From Achromobacter spanius (lineage in GTDB: Bacteria; Pseudomonadota; Gammaproteobacteria; Burkholderiales; Burkholderiaceae_B), in the NCBI RefSeq assembly GCF_002812705.1, contig NZ_CP025030.1, positions 6,014,001 through 6,078,000 of the forward strand: DNA of 64,000 bases, in the 5' to 3' direction. A program made the translations under genes and the position numbers. This document shows positions 36,726-47,587 of the stretch, piece by piece. Under the pieces are notes generated by a model. It made no database searches, was not told the DNA's origin, and was given only the letters and a program-made list of their open reading frames with translations. Positions within the stretch are counted from its first letter, which is position 1; every line of letters begins with the position of its first letter.

Positions 36726-37843
36726 GTGGCCAGAATGTCGGTCAGGGCATCAATAAAGCGGGCGTTCTCTTCGGGCAGGCCGATCGACACGCGCAACCAT
36801 TCCGGCAAACCATCGCCCGCGACGGGGCGCACGATCACGCCGCGCTTGAGCAGTTCCAGATTGATGCGGGGCGCATCGCCCACATGCACCAGCACAAAAT
36901 TGCCATAGCTGGGCACGTAGCGAAGCGCAAGGCGGTCAAACGCGGCGCACAGTTGCGCCTTGCCCGACTTGTTCGACGCGTAGGCTTCTTCCAGATAGGC
37001 GGTGTCGCCCAACGCGGCAATCGCGGCGGCTTGCGCCAGCGTGTTGACGTTGAAGGGCTGACGCACGCGGTTCAGCAAGTCGGTCAGCGGCGGCTGCGAC
37101 ACCGAGAAGCCCACGCGCAGCCCCGCCAGCCCGTAGGCCTTGGAGAACGTGCGCGAGATGATCAGGTTCGGGAAACGACGCGCCAGCGCGGTGCTGTCGA
37201 AACGGTGTTCCGGATCCAGGTATTCGTTGTAGGCCTCGTCCAGAACGACGGTGACGCGGTCGCCGTGGGCGGCATGCACACGCTCCAGGAACGACGTGAC
37301 CTTGTCGCCCGACACAAAGGTGCCCGTGGGATTGTTGGGGTTGGCAATGAAAAGCAGGCGCGTGTCGTCGGCAATGGCCTCGAACATCGCATCCAGGTCA
37401 TGGCCATAGTCCTTGGCCGGCACCACGATGTGGCGCGCGCCGCGCGCTTGCGTGGCCAAGCGGTAGACCGCGAACGAATGCTGCGCGTACACCGCCGACG
37501 AACCCGGCTCCAGCAAGGCCAGCGCGGCGATCTCCAGGATATCGTTCGAGCCGTTGCCCAACGTGATCCAGTTCATCGGCACGCCGTAACGTTCGGCTAG
37601 CGCCGCCTTCAGGTCGAAACCATTGGGGTCCGGATAACGGGCCAGGGACTCGGCCGCGGCCAGCATGGCTGCGCGCGCCGACTTGGGCATGCCCAGCGGG
37701 TTTTCGTTGGAGGCCAGCTTGACGATGCCGGCCGGGTCCAGCCCGAATTCACGGGCCAGTTCTTCAATGGGCTTGCCCGCCTGATACGGCGCGATGGCGC
37801 TGACGTGCGCGGGGGCAACGAGGGGCTTGGATGCGGTGGTCAT
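36722..37843 (-). CDS. hisC: Histidinol-phosphate/aromatic aminotransferase
   Basis: The 373-residue fold-type I aminotransferase has KLASNENPLGMPKSA near the N-terminus, TLGNGSNDILEIAA, the cofactor Asp/Tyr region VVLDEAYNEYL and the PLP lysine in ISRTFSKAYGLAGLRVGF. In this operon position, between pheA and tyrA, HisC paralogues are thought to serve aromatic amino acid transamination (the hisHb type of Pseudomonas). It may work in tyrosine/phenylalanine synthesis as well as histidine; inference from context. Confidence 0.93.
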   Translation of the reverse strand: MTTASKPLVAPAHVSAIAPYQAGKPIEELAREFGLDPAGIVKLASNENPLGMPKSARAAMLAAAESLARYPDPNGFDLKAALAERYGVPMNWITLGNGSNDILEIAALALLEPGSSAVYAQHSFAVYRLATQARGARHIVVPAKDYGHDLDAMFEAIADDTRLLFIANPNNPTGTFVSGDKVTSFLERVHAAHGDRVTVVLDEAYNEYLDPEHRFDSTALARRFPNLIISRTFSKAYGLAGLRVGFSVSQPPLTDLLNRVRQPFNVNTLAQAAAIAALGDTAYLEEAYASNKSGKAQLCAAFDRLALRYVPSYGNFVLVHVGDAPRINLELLKRGVIVRPVAGDGLPEWLRVSIGLPEENARFIDALTDILAT

Positions 37844-37852
37844 GGTGTGGAC

Positions 37853-38938
37853 TCACGGCGCCGGGTAGGAACCCAGCACCTTCAGGTAGGCAACCTGCGC
37901 CTGCAACGTGGCAAGGGCGCGCTCAACGTTCGGATCATTACGGTGACCCAGGACGTCTACGTAGAAATAGTATTCCCACTGGCCGGTGCGCGCGGGACGC
38001 GACTCAAAGCGCGTCATCGACACGCCGTTGGCCGCCAGCGGCGCCAGCATTTCGTACACGGCGCCCGCGCGATTTGGCACGGCCAGGATCAGGCTCGTCT
38101 TGTCCTTGCCACTGACCAGCGGCTGGATGTTGCCGATGGCCAGGAAGCGGGTGCGATTGTGCGGATCGTCCTGGATGCCGGACGCAATCACCTGAAGATT
38201 CCAGGCGGGCGCGGCCACTTCGCCGGCGATTGCGGCAATGGTCGGGTCCCCCGCCGCGGCGCGCGCCGCTTCGGAATTGCTGGACGCCGCGACACGGTCC
38301 ACATCAGGATAATTGCGCGTCAGCCAGCCCTGGCACTGAGCCAGCGCCTGCGGATGCGCCGAGATGGTCTTGATGCCCTCCATGCCGCCCGATTGCGACA
38401 TCAGACAATGGCGGATCACCAGCGAGCGCTCGCCCAGAATCGTCAGCGGCGTGTTCAGCAACAGGTCCAGGCTGCGGTTGACCGCGCCTTCGGTGGAATT
38501 TTCCACCGGCACCATGCCCACATCCGCCTGGCCGGCCTCGACCGCGCGAAACACTTCATCGAACGATACGCACGGCAGCTTCTGCACGGCGTGGCCGAAA
38601 TGTTCCAGTGCCGCCTGCTCGGAAAACGAGCCTTGCGGGCCAAGGTAGGCAACGGTCATGCCGCGCTCCAGCCCACGGCAGGCCGAGATGATCTCGGTCC
38701 ACACCGACGCCACGCCCGCATTCGGGAAGGGGCCGGGGTTGATCTGCTGCAAACGGCGGATGACCTCGGCTTCGCGCTCGGGGCGCAACACCGGGCCATC
38801 GGCCTGCGCGGCATGCTTGGCCTCGCCCACTTCCAGGGCAGCGCTGGCGCGCTGCGACAAAAGGTCGAGAATTTGCGCGTCCAACGCATCAATGCGTTCA
38901 CGCAAGGGGCGCAGCTTGCGCTGCAGATCTTCATCCAT
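37853..38938 (-). CDS. pheA: Bifunctional chorismate mutase/prephenate dehydratase (P-protein)
   Basis: The 361-residue protein has an AroQ-type chorismate mutase domain (1-90, [20 protein letters not shown]), a prephenate dehydratase domain beginning [16 protein letters not shown] with [19 protein letters not shown], and a C-terminal ACT domain ([19 protein letters not shown]). It makes phenylpyruvate from chorismate, with feedback by phenylalanine via ACT. It overlaps serC by eight bases. Confidence 0.96.
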   Translation of the reverse strand: MDEDLQRKLRPLRERIDALDAQILDLLSQRASAALEVGEAKHAAQADGPVLRPEREAEVIRRLQQINPGPFPNAGVASVWTEIISACRGLERGMTVAYLGPQGSFSEQAALEHFGHAVQKLPCVSFDEVFRAVEAGQADVGMVPVENSTEGAVNRSLDLLLNTPLTILGERSLVIRHCLMSQSGGMEGIKTISAHPQALAQCQGWLTRNYPDVDRVAASSNSEAARAAAGDPTIAAIAGEVAAPAWNLQVIASGIQDDPHNRTRFLAIGNIQPLVSGKDKTSLILAVPNRAGAVYEMLAPLAANGVSMTRFESRPARTGQWEYYFYVDVLGHRNDPNVERALATLQAQVAYLKVLGSYPAP

Positions 38939-40061
38939 AGCGGCGCTCGAATTCCTTCAGGTACTCGACCAGCGCCGACACCCCGGCAAGGGGCACGGCG
39001 TTGTAAATGGACGCGCGCATGCCGCCCACGCTCTTGTGCCCTTTCAACTGGGTCAAACCCGCCGCATCGGCGCCTTGCAGGAAGGCGTCGTTCAGCGATT
39101 CATCGCGCAGTACGAACGGCACGTTCATGCGCGAACGCACGGGCGCATGAATGGGATTGCGATAGAAATTGCTGCTGTCCAGATAGCCGTACAGCAAATC
39201 GGCCTTGGCCTTGTTGGCGGCTTCCATGCCCGCCACGCCGCCATTGGCCTTGACCCACTTGAACACCAGGCCCGCAACGTAAATCGCGAAAGTTGGCGGC
39301 GTGTTGTAGCGCGAATGTTCGGCGGCCACGTTGGCGTAATCGAACGCCGACGGGCAGATCGGCAAGGCGTGGCCGATCAGGTCGCGGCGGGCGATGACCA
39401 TGGTAACGCCTGCCGGGCCGGCATTTTTCTGCGCGCCGGCGTACACCATGCCGCAGCGTGTCACGTCCATCGGACGCGACAGGAAATGCGACGACGCATC
39501 AACCACCAGAGGCACGTCCGGCGCGCCCAGCGCGGCGGTGTCGGGCCAGTCCATGAACTCGACGCCACCAATGGTTTCGTTGCTGCACAGGTGCAGGTAG
39601 GCCGATTCCTTGCGCACGCTCCAGGTATCGACCGGCGGCACCCAGGTCAGCGGCGCCTGCTCGCGGCCATCCAGTTGGATGGCCTGTTCGCTGCTTGCCG
39701 CCACATGGGTGCTGCCATAGCGGCCAGCTTCCTTGTACGAACGCTTGGACCAATGGCCCGTCACGACGAAGTCGGCGGCCGGCGTGCCGCGGCGCCCCAT
39801 GAGATTCATGGGAACGATGGCGTTTTCCCCGGAACCGCCGCCTTGCATGAACATGACCGCGTAATCGGCGGGCAAGCCCAAAAGATCGCGCAGATCGGAT
39901 TCCGCTTCGTCGCAGATCTGCACGAAGTGCTTGCCGCGATGAGACATTTCCATCACCGACATGCCACTGCCATGCCAATCCAGCATCTCAGCTGCTGCTT
40001 GCTGCAATACCACCTCGGGCAAGGCCGAGGGGCCTGCCGAGAAGTTCCAGGGGCGGGCCAT
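38931..40061 (-). CDS. serC: Phosphoserine aminotransferase
   Basis: The 376-residue class V aminotransferase starts [16 protein letters not shown] and has the PLP lysine in [21 protein letters not shown] and the substrate block [14 protein letters not shown]. It makes phosphoserine for serine synthesis and 4-phosphohydroxythreonine for pyridoxine. Its ATG overlaps the gyrA stop (TAATG), so it is coupled to gyrA. Confidence 0.97.
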   Translation of the reverse strand: MARPWNFSAGPSALPEVVLQQAAAEMLDWHGSGMSVMEMSHRGKHFVQICDEAESDLRDLLGLPADYAVMFMQGGGSGENAIVPMNLMGRRGTPAADFVVTGHWSKRSYKEAGRYGSTHVAASSEQAIQLDGREQAPLTWVPPVDTWSVRKESAYLHLCSNETIGGVEFMDWPDTAALGAPDVPLVVDASSHFLSRPMDVTRCGMVYAGAQKNAGPAGVTMVIARRDLIGHALPICPSAFDYANVAAEHSRYNTPPTFAIYVAGLVFKWVKANGGVAGMEAANKAKADLLYGYLDSSNFYRNPIHAPVRSRMNVPFVLRDESLNDAFLQGADAAGLTQLKGHKSVGGMRASIYNAVPLAGVSALVEYLKEFERRYG

Positions 40062-42745
40062 TATTGCTCCGTAGGTTCCGTCGAATCCGTCGAGTCCGCT
40101 GCGCCGTTGCTGTCGTCGCCGCCTTCCGTCGCGCCGCCTTCAGCCTGGACGTCTTCGTCCAGTTCGCCGTCGTCGTCCGCATCGCTTTCCACAACACGAC
40201 GCACGCCGGACAGCGTGCTGCCGTCATCAACGTTGATCAGTGTGACGCCTTGGGTCGCGCGGCCCATTTCGCGGATTTCCGCGACTCGGGTACGCACCAG
40301 AACGCCGCCGGTGGTGATCAGCATGATTTCGTCGGTCGGGTTGACCAGCACCGCGCCCACGACCTTGCCATTACGCGAGGTGGTCTGGATGGCGATCATG
40401 CCCTTCGTGCCGCGGCCATGGCGCGTGTATTCACCGATGGGCGTGCGCTTGCCATAACCGTTTTCGGTGGCGGTCAGCACGGTTTGCGTTTCGTCGCCGG
40501 CAACCAGCAGCGCAATGACGGTCTGCGTTTCTTCCAGCATCATGCCGCGCACGCCGCGGGCGTTTCGGCCCATCGGACGCACGTCGTTTTCGTCGAAGCG
40601 CACGGCCTTGCCGGAATCCGAGAACAGCATGACATCGTGCTTGCCGTCGGTAAGGTCGGCGCCGATCAGGTAGTCGCCATCGTCAAGGTCGACGGCGATG
40701 ATGCCGGCCTTGCGCGGGTTGGAGAAGTCGGACAGCGGGGTCTTCTTGACCGTGCCGCGCGACGTCGCCATGAAGACGTAGTGATCTTCGCTGAATTCCT
40801 TGACCGGCAGCACCACGGTGATCTTCTCGCCGTCAGCCAGCGGGAACATGTTGACGATGGGCTTGCCGCGCGAGTTGCGCGTGCCTTGCGGCACTTCCCA
40901 GACCTTGAGCCAGTACACGCGGCCACGGTTCGAGAAGCACAGCAGGTAGTCGTGCGTGTTGGCGATGAACAACTGGTCGATCCAGTCGTTTTCCTTCATC
41001 GCCGTGGCCTGCTTGCCGCGTCCGCCACGCTTTTGCGAGCGGTATTCGGACAGCGGCTGGCTCTTGATGTAGCCGCCGTGCGACAGGGTCACGACCATGT
41101 CGGTCGGCGTGATCAGGTCTTCAGTGTCGAGCTCGGTGGCGTTCAGTTCGATTTCCGAACGGCGCGAGTCCTTCGTGTTCGTCGAGAACTCGGCCTTGAT
41201 GGCCTGGAGTTCGTCACTGATGATGGCCGTGATGCGTTCCGGGCGAGCCAGGATGTCGAGCAGGTCGGCGATGGTGGACATGATGTCCTTGTATTCGCCG
41301 ACGATTTTGTCCTGCTCCAGCCCGGTCAGGCGTTGCAGGCGCATGTTCAGGATTTCCTGAGCCTGCGTATCGCTCAAGCGGTACATGCCGTCGGCCTGCA
41401 GGCCGAACTCGGTGCCCAGGTCGTCCGGACGGAAGGCTGCGCGGCCTCCCGGCGTATCGCCGTCGGCGCGCGAAAGCATGTCGCGCACCAGCGACGAATC
41501 CCACGACTTCGCCATCAATTCCTGGCGTGCGACGGGAGGCGTCGGCGCGGCCTTGATGATGGTGATGAAATCATCGATGTTGGCCAGCGCAACGGCCAGG
41601 CCTTCCAGCACGTGGCCGCGTTCGCGGGCCTTTCGCAGTTGGAACACCGTGCGGCGCGTGACCACTTCGCGGCGATGCTGCAGGAAGTAATCGATCATCT
41701 GCTTCAGGTTGAGCAGGCGGGGCTGGCCATCGACCAACGCCACCAGGTTCATCCCGAAGGTGTCTTGCAACTGCGTATTCTTGTACAGGTTGTTCAGCAC
41801 AACCTCTGGCACCTCACCGCGCTTGAGCTCGATGACCAGGCGCATGCCGTCCTTGTCGGACTCGTCGCGAATATCGGAGATACCTTCGATCTTCTTGTCG
41901 TTGACGAGCTCGGCAATGCGTTCCTGCAGCGTCTTCTTGTTGACCTGGTAGGGAATGGCGTCGATGACGATGGCTTGGCGGTTGCCCTTTTCCATGTCTT
42001 CGAAGTGCGTCTTGGCGCGCATGATGACGCGGCCACGACCCGTGCGATAGCCTTCGCGCACGCCGGACATGCCATAGATGATGCCGCCCGTGGGGAAGTC
42101 CGGCGCCGGGATGATCTCGATGAGTTCATCGACCGTGCAGGCCGGATTGCGCAGGCAGTACAGGCAGCCGTCGACCACTTCCTGGAGGTTGTGCGGCGGA
42201 ATGTTGGTGGCCATGCCCACGGCAATACCCGAGCTGCCGTTGACCAGCAGGTTGGGCAGGCGCGACGGCAACAGCAGCGGTTCTTGTTCGCTGCCGTCGT
42301 AGTTGGGGCCGAAGTCCACCGTTTCCTGGTCGATGTCGGCCAGCAATTCATGGGCGATCTTCGCCAGGCGGATTTCGGTGTAACGCATCGCCGCGGCGTT
42401 GTCGCCGTCGATGGAGCCGAAGTTGCCCTGGCCATCGACAAGCATATAGCGCATGGAGAAATCCTGCGCCATGCGGACAATGGTGTCATAAACGGACTGG
42501 TCACCGTGGGGGTGGTACTTACCGATAACGTCCCCGACGATACGCGCTGACTTCTTGTAAGCGCGGTTCCAGTCGTTGTTAAGCTCATGCATCGCGTAGA
42601 GCACGCGCCGGTGGACGGGTTTGAGCCCGTCCCGCACATCCGGTAGCGCCCGCCCAACGATCACGCTCATCGCGTAATCGAGGTAACTGCGGCGCATCTC
42701 TTCTTCCAGCGAAACCGGAAGCGTCTCCTTGGCAAAGGAATCCAT
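40061..42745 (-). CDS. gyrA: DNA gyrase subunit A
   Basis: The 894-residue subunit has the breakage-reunion domain with catalytic Tyr in [15 protein letters not shown] (residue 122 region). The quinolone-resistance region reads [13 protein letters not shown], giving Gln83, Ser84 and Asp87. The C-terminal beta-pinwheel begins with the GyrA box [10 protein letters not shown], and an acidic Asp/Glu tail closes the protein. With GyrB it introduces negative supercoils. I start at [17 protein letters not shown]; the upstream extension of the frame has no GyrA character. The ATG follows ATAT sequence with no clear Shine-Dalgarno. It heads the supraoperon ending at ihfB. Confidence 0.97.
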   Translation of the reverse strand: MDSFAKETLPVSLEEEMRRSYLDYAMSVIVGRALPDVRDGLKPVHRRVLYAMHELNNDWNRAYKKSARIVGDVIGKYHPHGDQSVYDTIVRMAQDFSMRYMLVDGQGNFGSIDGDNAAAMRYTEIRLAKIAHELLADIDQETVDFGPNYDGSEQEPLLLPSRLPNLLVNGSSGIAVGMATNIPPHNLQEVVDGCLYCLRNPACTVDELIEIIPAPDFPTGGIIYGMSGVREGYRTGRGRVIMRAKTHFEDMEKGNRQAIVIDAIPYQVNKKTLQERIAELVNDKKIEGISDIRDESDKDGMRLVIELKRGEVPEVVLNNLYKNTQLQDTFGMNLVALVDGQPRLLNLKQMIDYFLQHRREVVTRRTVFQLRKARERGHVLEGLAVALANIDDFITIIKAAPTPPVARQELMAKSWDSSLVRDMLSRADGDTPGGRAAFRPDDLGTEFGLQADGMYRLSDTQAQEILNMRLQRLTGLEQDKIVGEYKDIMSTIADLLDILARPERITAIISDELQAIKAEFSTNTKDSRRSEIELNATELDTEDLITPTDMVVTLSHGGYIKSQPLSEYRSQKRGGRGKQATAMKENDWIDQLFIANTHDYLLCFSNRGRVYWLKVWEVPQGTRNSRGKPIVNMFPLADGEKITVVLPVKEFSEDHYVFMATSRGTVKKTPLSDFSNPRKAGIIAVDLDDGDYLIGADLTDGKHDVMLFSDSGKAVRFDENDVRPMGRNARGVRGMMLEETQTVIALLVAGDETQTVLTATENGYGKRTPIGEYTRHGRGTKGMIAIQTTSRNGKVVGAVLVNPTDEIMLITTGGVLVRTRVAEIREMGRATQGVTLINVDDGSTLSGVRRVVESDADDDGELDEDVQAEGGATEGGDDSNGAADSTDSTEPTEQ

Positions 42746-43158
42746 ATATATAACGACAGAATCGTGTAAGGAGGAACCCGGGCCGGGTAAACAGGAAATT
42801 CTATCATTCGATTCCGTTCCCGTTTGCCGGGGTTGCCGCAGGAGCCCCGCCAGGCGTTCGCCCCGCCCATCGCTCAAGCCGCCTCGTTGGCCGCCCGATG
42901 GCGCCCCACGGCCCTGTTGTCAAAAACCAACATGGAAAACCGAACGAGCGCCGAAAACGTCGTATCCAGCATTAATGCGGCTCTCCAGGGAAGCCAAAGG
43001 CCCCCAAATGCCTTAAGATTGTTTCCAGCACGCAGGAAACCCAGTAGCTAATACTTTGAACCAGCTCTTGGCGTTGCTATACTGGCCCCGTTTTCCTGAT
43101 ATGCGGCGGGGGTTCGCTGCGAGTCACTTATCCAGCTTCAAGCTCAACGAGGAGAAAC
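42746..43158. other. Divergent gyrA-ompA intergenic region
   Basis: This 413-bp region has no gene. It must hold the gyrA promoter (minus) and ompA promoter (plus; one candidate is listed separately). A TAGAAT -10-like hexamer lies at 42798-42803 on the minus strand without a convincing -35. An inverted repeat GTTTCC-N8-GGAAAC is at 43021-43040, just upstream of the ompA promoter, and could be an operator. Confidence 0.6.
43056..43083 (+). promoter_or_regulatory. Candidate sigma70 promoter of ompA
   Basis: TTGAAC (43056-43061) and TATACT (43078-43083) are separated by 16 bp. They predict a leader of about 70 bases ending in a GAGGAG ribosome-binding site before the ATG, as expected for a highly expressed outer-membrane protein gene. 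Confidence 0.6.
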
Positions 43159-43740
43159 ATGAACAAACCCTCCAAATTCGCTCTGGCGCTCGCCTTCGCC
43201 GCCGTCACGGCCTCTGGTGTAGCTTCCGCGCAAACCGTGGACAACTGGCGCAACCCGTTCGGTGACGTTTGGAAAAACGGTACGAACGAACTGTGCTGGC
43301 GCGATGCTTTCTGGACCCCTGCCACCGGTATCCCCGGTTGCGACGGTGTCCCGGTTGCACAACAGAAGGCGAAGCCGGCCCCGATGGCGGCAAAGGTCGT
43401 GTTCAATGCTGACACGTTCTTCGACTTCGACAAGTCGACCCTGAAGCCCGAAGGTCGTCAGCTGCTGGACCAAGTCGCCCAGCAAGCTCGCGGTATCGAG
43501 CTGGAAACCATCATTGCTGTTGGCCACACCGACTCGATCGGTACTGACGCCTACAACCAGAAGCTGTCCGAGCGCCGCGCCGCTTCGGTCAAGACCTACC
43601 TGGTCAGCAAGGGTATCGACCCCAACCGTATCTACACGGAAGGCAAGGGCGAGTCGAACCCGATCGCTTCCAACAAGACGAAAGAGGGCCGTGCCCAAAA
43701 CCGTCGCGTTGAAATCGAAATCGTGGGTAGCCGCAAGTAA
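43159..43740 (+). CDS. ompA: OmpA family outer membrane protein (short form)
   Basis: The 193-residue protein has a signal peptide ending VASA-Q (about residue 24), a short linker region with a CWRDAFW...PGCDG Cys pair, and one OmpA/peptidoglycan-binding domain (FFDFDKSTLKPEG, GHTDSIGTDAYNQKLSERRA, NRRVEIEI). There is no N-terminal 8-strand barrel, as in Bordetella OmpA. It tethers the outer membrane to peptidoglycan. It is followed by a strong terminator. Confidence 0.93.
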   Translation: MNKPSKFALALAFAAVTASGVASAQTVDNWRNPFGDVWKNGTNELCWRDAFWTPATGIPGCDGVPVAQQKAKPAPMAAKVVFNADTFFDFDKSTLKPEGRQLLDQVAQQARGIELETIIAVGHTDSIGTDAYNQKLSERRAASVKTYLVSKGIDPNRIYTEGKGESNPIASNKTKEGRAQNRRVEIEIVGSRK

Positions 43741-43761
43741 TTGCCGGACTAGCTACAATAA

Positions 43762-43790
43762 GGGGCCTCGCATAGCGAGGCCCTTTTTTT
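43762..43790 (+). terminator. Intrinsic terminator of ompA
   Basis: A 9-bp GC-rich stem (GGGCCTCGC/GCGAGGCCC) with a 3-base loop is followed by T7. Confidence 0.95.
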
Positions 43791-43892
43791 CGTCCGCAGC
43801 GCACCAATCTGGTGCCCCGGCGCGTGGCCCTGCCCGGCAGCGCACGGCGGGCCCCTCTATATATATAGCGTCGCCTTTCGCTGGACCTTCCC

Positions 43893-44621
43893 ATGACCAC
43901 GCAAACTCACGACTCCGACCGCCCTGCCGTCAATGCTGATCAGGCTGAACTCGACAAGTTCAGCGCCTTGGCCAGCCGTTGGTGGGATCCTGAAAGCGAG
44001 TTCAAGCCGCTGCACGCCATCAATCCGTTGCGGTTGGAATGGATTCAGGAATGCGCGGGCAGCCTTGCCGGCAAAAAGGTGCTGGACGTCGGTTGCGGCG
44101 GCGGCATCCTGTCTGAATCGATGGCGCGCGGCGGCGCGGACGTAACCGGTATCGACCTGGCGGAAAAATCGCTCAAGGTGGCTCGCCTGCATGGCCTGGA
44201 GTCGGGCGTGAAGGTGGAATACCGCAAAGTGCCCGTGGAAGAACTCGCTACCGAGCAGCCCGGCCAGTACGACGTGGTCACTTGCATGGAAATGCTGGAA
44301 CACGTGCCCGACCCGGCGTCTATCGTGCGCGCCTGCTCCACGCTGGTGAAACCGGGCGGTTGGGTGTTCTTTTCCACACTGAACCGCAACGCCAAGGCCT
44401 TCCTGTTTGCCATCATTGGCGCGGAATACGTCCTGCGGCTGCTGCCGCGCGGCACCCACAGCTATGACCAGTTCATCAAGCCCAGCGAACTGTCCGCCGC
44501 GGCGCGGGCCGCCAGCCTGGAACCCGTGAGCATGCGCGGCATGGAATACAACCCGATTACGCAAATTTACTCGCTGTCGTCCGACACCTCGGTCAACTAC
44601 CTGATGGCTACCCGCAAATGA
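43893..44621 (+). CDS. ubiG: Ubiquinone biosynthesis O-methyltransferase
   Basis: The 242-residue SAM methyltransferase has the N-terminal UbiG block [23 protein letters not shown], motif [16 protein letters not shown], and [11 protein letters not shown]. It carries out both O-methylations in ubiquinone synthesis. It overlaps gph by ATGA, an ubiG-gph pairing common in proteobacteria. Confidence 0.96.
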   Translation: MTTQTHDSDRPAVNADQAELDKFSALASRWWDPESEFKPLHAINPLRLEWIQECAGSLAGKKVLDVGCGGGILSESMARGGADVTGIDLAEKSLKVARLHGLESGVKVEYRKVPVEELATEQPGQYDVVTCMEMLEHVPDPASIVRACSTLVKPGGWVFFSTLNRNAKAFLFAIIGAEYVLRLLPRGTHSYDQFIKPSELSAAARAASLEPVSMRGMEYNPITQIYSLSSDTSVNYLMATRK

Positions 44622-45292
44622 GCGCCCTGATTCTGTTCGATTTTGACGGCACCCTGGCCGACACCGCCCCCGATCTGGCCGCCGCCGCCAATCAGCAGCG
44701 TACCCGCCGCGGCTTGGAACCCATGCCTTTCGAAGCCCTGCGCCCCGTCGCGTCGCAGGGCGCGCGCGGCCTGCTTCGGGTGGCCCTGGACCTGGCGCCG
44801 GGCGATCCGGACTATGAGCCGACGCGCTTGCAGTTTCTGGAAGACTACGCAGCCAACTCCACCGTGCACAGCAAGCTGTTTCCTGGCATTGAGGAATTGC
44901 TGGCGGATATCCGCCGGCGGGGCATGTCGTGGGGAATCGTCACCAATAAAGTCACCTACCTGACGCTGCCCATCGTCGAATTCCTGGACCTGACCCGCGA
45001 CAGCGCCGTGCTTGTCTGCGGTGACACCACGGCCCACGCCAAGCCGCACCCGCTGCCGCTGCAGCACGCCGCGCGCGAAGCCGGTTTTTCCACCGATCGT
45101 TGCGTTTACGTGGGCGACGACCTCCGCGACATTCAGGCTGCGCACGCCGCCGGCATGCCTGCCGTCGCGGCGGCGTATGGCTACGTGGGCGAAGACGACA
45201 ACATCATCAACTGGGAAGCGGAAACCTGCGCCAACACGCCCGAGGAACTGTGGGCGGCCATCCAGCCGTTGCTGCCCATCGACCTGCGTTGA
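44618..45292 (+). CDS. gph: Phosphoglycolate phosphatase (HAD family)
   Basis: The 224-residue HAD phosphatase has motif [18 protein letters not shown], motif II VTNK, motif III Lys in AKPHPLPL and motif [13 protein letters not shown]. It dephosphorylates 2-phosphoglycolate, which arises during repair of oxidised DNA ends. Coupled to ubiG by a four-base overlap. HAD substrate calls carry some uncertainty; the ubiG neighbour supports Gph. Confidence 0.9.
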   Translation: MSALILFDFDGTLADTAPDLAAAANQQRTRRGLEPMPFEALRPVASQGARGLLRVALDLAPGDPDYEPTRLQFLEDYAANSTVHSKLFPGIEELLADIRRRGMSWGIVTNKVTYLTLPIVEFLDLTRDSAVLVCGDTTAHAKPHPLPLQHAAREAGFSTDRCVYVGDDLRDIQAAHAAGMPAVAAAYGYVGEDDNIINWEAETCANTPEELWAAIQPLLPIDLR

Positions 45293-45704
45293 AGGGGCCA
45301 GGCTTGGCGGACCGCAACGGTCCGCCGGCCCGCTTGCAATGCATCGTGCCGATTCGTCGAGCCGATTCCTCGCGCGAATAAGTTGCATCTAGCAGCTGCG
45401 CCCTGGTTGCGCCTGGTAGTTGGTTCCATTAGTTGTACCTTGCGAACAATCTTTCCGGAATTGCACGCTTTATCCGGATTTCCAAGTCCCTTAAAGTGTG
45501 ACCCTTGCAAGGCGCTCGGGTGCTTCCCGATTGCCGGTCCGGCAGACGCCGGTGTTGCGGAGCCTGCCTCTGCAACCACTCCCCTCCATGCCGACGGTTA
45601 GACACCCTCGTGCACCGTGCGCGGTCAATGCTTGCGCGCACCGACGACCTTTTCGCTGACAACGCCCTACCCCGCGCGACGCCTCTTGGCATCGCGCCAA
45701 TGGA
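45293..45704. other. Intergenic region between gph and the MFS gene
   Basis: This 412-bp region has no supported gene. It contains a perfect hairpin GGCGGACCG-CAA-CGGTCCGCC (45306-45326) just after gph, probably a terminator lacking a T tract. The rest should hold the MFS promoter; I see no clear operator. Confidence 0.5.
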
Positions 45705-46889
45705 ATGCCTATGCTTTTGCCCATCCTGCTACTTTCTGCCGCCGGTTTTACGATTCTGACCACCGAATTCCTTATCGTCGGACTGTTGCCCGCCCTGGCC
45801 CGCGACCTGCAGGTCACCGTGTCCCAGGCCGGCCTGCTTGTTTCGCTGTTCGCCTTCACGGTGGCGGCAACCGGCCCTTTGCTGACCGCCTTGATGGCCA
45901 ACGTCGAACGCAAGCGCCTGTTCATCGGCGTGCTGATATTGTTTGGCGTTTCAAACGCGGTTGCCGCCATGGCGCCGAACATCTGGGTCATGGCCGTGGC
46001 CCGCTTTGTGCCCGCGTTGGCCTTGCCCGTATTCTGGTCACTGGCCAGCGCTACCGCCGTCGAACTTGTTGGGCCCGCGCGCGCCGGCCGGGCGATTTCG
46101 ATGGTCGCTTTCGGCATCGTGGCCGCCACCGTGTTTGGCATCCCGATCGGGGTGCTGATCTCGGACGCATTCGGGTGGCGAGCGGCGTTCTGGGTGCTGT
46201 CGGCCGTGGCGTTCGCCAAGGCGCTGCTGCTGTTCCTGGCGTTTCCCAGCACCCGAATCCGCGCTGACAGCGTCAAATTGGTCACGCAACTGCGCATCCT
46301 GCGCAATCCCATCGTGCTGGGCCACGTGGTGCTGTCCCTGCTGGTGTTTACCGGCATGTTCACGGCCTACACCTATCTGGCGGACATGCTGGAACGTCTG
46401 GCGGGCTTTGACGGACAGATCGTTGGCTGGACGATGATGGCGTTCGGGGCGGTGGGCTTGATCGGCAACACGCTGGGCGGCCGCATGGTGGACCGTAGCC
46501 CCCTGGGCGCCACCGCGCTGTTTTCGTCGTTGATGGCGGCGGGTCTGGTATTTGTGGCGCCGGTGATGCAATCGCATGGCCTGTTGGCCGTGGCGCTGGG
46601 CCTGTGGGGCATCGCGCAAGCGGCGCTGTTCATCGTTTGCCACGTGCGCTTGATGAAGGCCGCCCCCGAGGCACCCGCCTTCGCGGCGTCGCTGAACATA
46701 TCGGGCGCCAACATCGGCATTGGCCTGGGCGCCGTGGTGGGCGGACACGTCATTGACCAGTACGGGTTGGCCTCGCTGGGTTGGGCCGCTGCCTTGATCG
46801 TGGCGATTTCAGTCGCCCTGGCGCTGGCGCTGATGGTCGCGTCGCGCACGCAGCCGTCGACCAAAACCGCTTGCGCGAATGCCGCCTGA
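45705..46889 (+). CDS. MFS transporter, DHA1-type efflux protein
   Basis: The 394-residue protein has twelve hydrophobic segments. Helices 1-2 read FTILTTEFLIVGLLPALARDLQVTVSQAGLLVSLF, helix 3 starts LTALMANVERKRLFIGV (motif A-like), and motif C-like stretches follow around FGIPIGVLISDAFGWRAAFW. This is the sugar-efflux/arabinose-efflux-like (AraJ) group of drug:H+ antiporters. The substrate is unknown. No regulator is adjacent. Confidence 0.85.
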   Translation: MPMLLPILLLSAAGFTILTTEFLIVGLLPALARDLQVTVSQAGLLVSLFAFTVAATGPLLTALMANVERKRLFIGVLILFGVSNAVAAMAPNIWVMAVARFVPALALPVFWSLASATAVELVGPARAGRAISMVAFGIVAATVFGIPIGVLISDAFGWRAAFWVLSAVAFAKALLLFLAFPSTRIRADSVKLVTQLRILRNPIVLGHVVLSLLVFTGMFTAYTYLADMLERLAGFDGQIVGWTMMAFGAVGLIGNTLGGRMVDRSPLGATALFSSLMAAGLVFVAPVMQSHGLLAVALGLWGIAQAALFIVCHVRLMKAAPEAPAFAASLNISGANIGIGLGAVVGGHVIDQYGLASLGWAAALIVAISVALALALMVASRTQPSTKTACANAA

Positions 46890-46980
46890 ACCCCGCTTGT
46901 GTCCGCCGCGCCACGCCTGGGCGACGGCCAGTGGACAGTACAGCAGGCTATGGCATTTACCAGTACAATAGAAAGTTCTT

Positions 46981-47370
46981 GGGGCCGATCCGGATTCGAC
47001 GTGGGTCGCGAAACAACTCAGGGCATGCCGAGCACCAGTTCGCTCGTTAAACCACTGGAAACACTACAAACGCCAACGACGAGCGTTTCGCTCTCGCCGC
47101 TTAAGCGGTGAGCCGCTGCACTGATCTGTCCTTGGGTCAGGCGGAGGAAGGCAACTTCCTAGGGGGGTAACCCTCGAACCGCAGCAGCGACATTCACAAG
47201 GAATCGGTCTGCGCTGGGGTCACACGGCTCAGATTTAAATTACGTGAATCGCTTTGGTCCGGCCTGTCGGTTGGCTAAGTCCAAAGTTAAAACTAAATAA
47301 ATCGACTACGCATGTAGAACTGATTGCAGAGGGCTTGCGGACGGGGGTTCAATTCCCCCCGGCTCCACCA
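46981..47370 (+). ncRNA. ssrA: Transfer-messenger RNA (tmRNA)
   Basis: The 5' end GGGGCCGATCCGGATTCGAC and the 3' end with T-arm GGTTCAATTCCCC, acceptor GGCTCC and encoded CCA form the tRNA-like domain of a one-piece tmRNA. The tag reading frame runs 47072-47104 and encodes ANDERFALAA then TAA, the usual betaproteobacterial degradation tag. tmRNA with SmpB rescues stalled ribosomes. A terminator follows at 47400. Confidence 0.97.
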
Positions 47371-47399
47371 AATTCCGCTTTATTGCACAGTGCTTAGCA

Positions 47400-47432
47400 A
47401 ATGGCCAACTCTTCGGGGTTGGCCATTTTTTT
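47400..47432 (+). terminator. Intrinsic terminator of ssrA
   Basis: A 10-bp stem AATGGCCAAC/GTTGGCCATT with loop is followed by a T run, 30 bases after the tmRNA CCA end. Confidence 0.93.
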
Positions 47433-47587
47433 GCCTAGGCGCAACACATGCCAGCTACCGGAAGTAACAAATGGGGGTATATCCCCAAGGTTCACCGGGA
47501 CCGAAATACTCCGTCACATATTACGAAAAATATCAAGACATAATCAACCCAAGAAAATGCCACCACGTCTGTGAGGTCATTCTTGTG

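Noticed and set aside
42470..42512. GyrA Gln83 as an acquired resistance mutation
   Set aside because: Gln83 appears to be the native residue in this lineage; Asp87 is unchanged.
40064..42550. 828-codon open frame opposite gyrA
   Set aside because: Shadow of gyrA; no domain, no ribosome-binding site.
47341..47370. Possible tRNA gene at the T-arm and CCA end
   Set aside because: It is the 3' half of the tmRNA tRNA-like domain; no anticodon arm is present.
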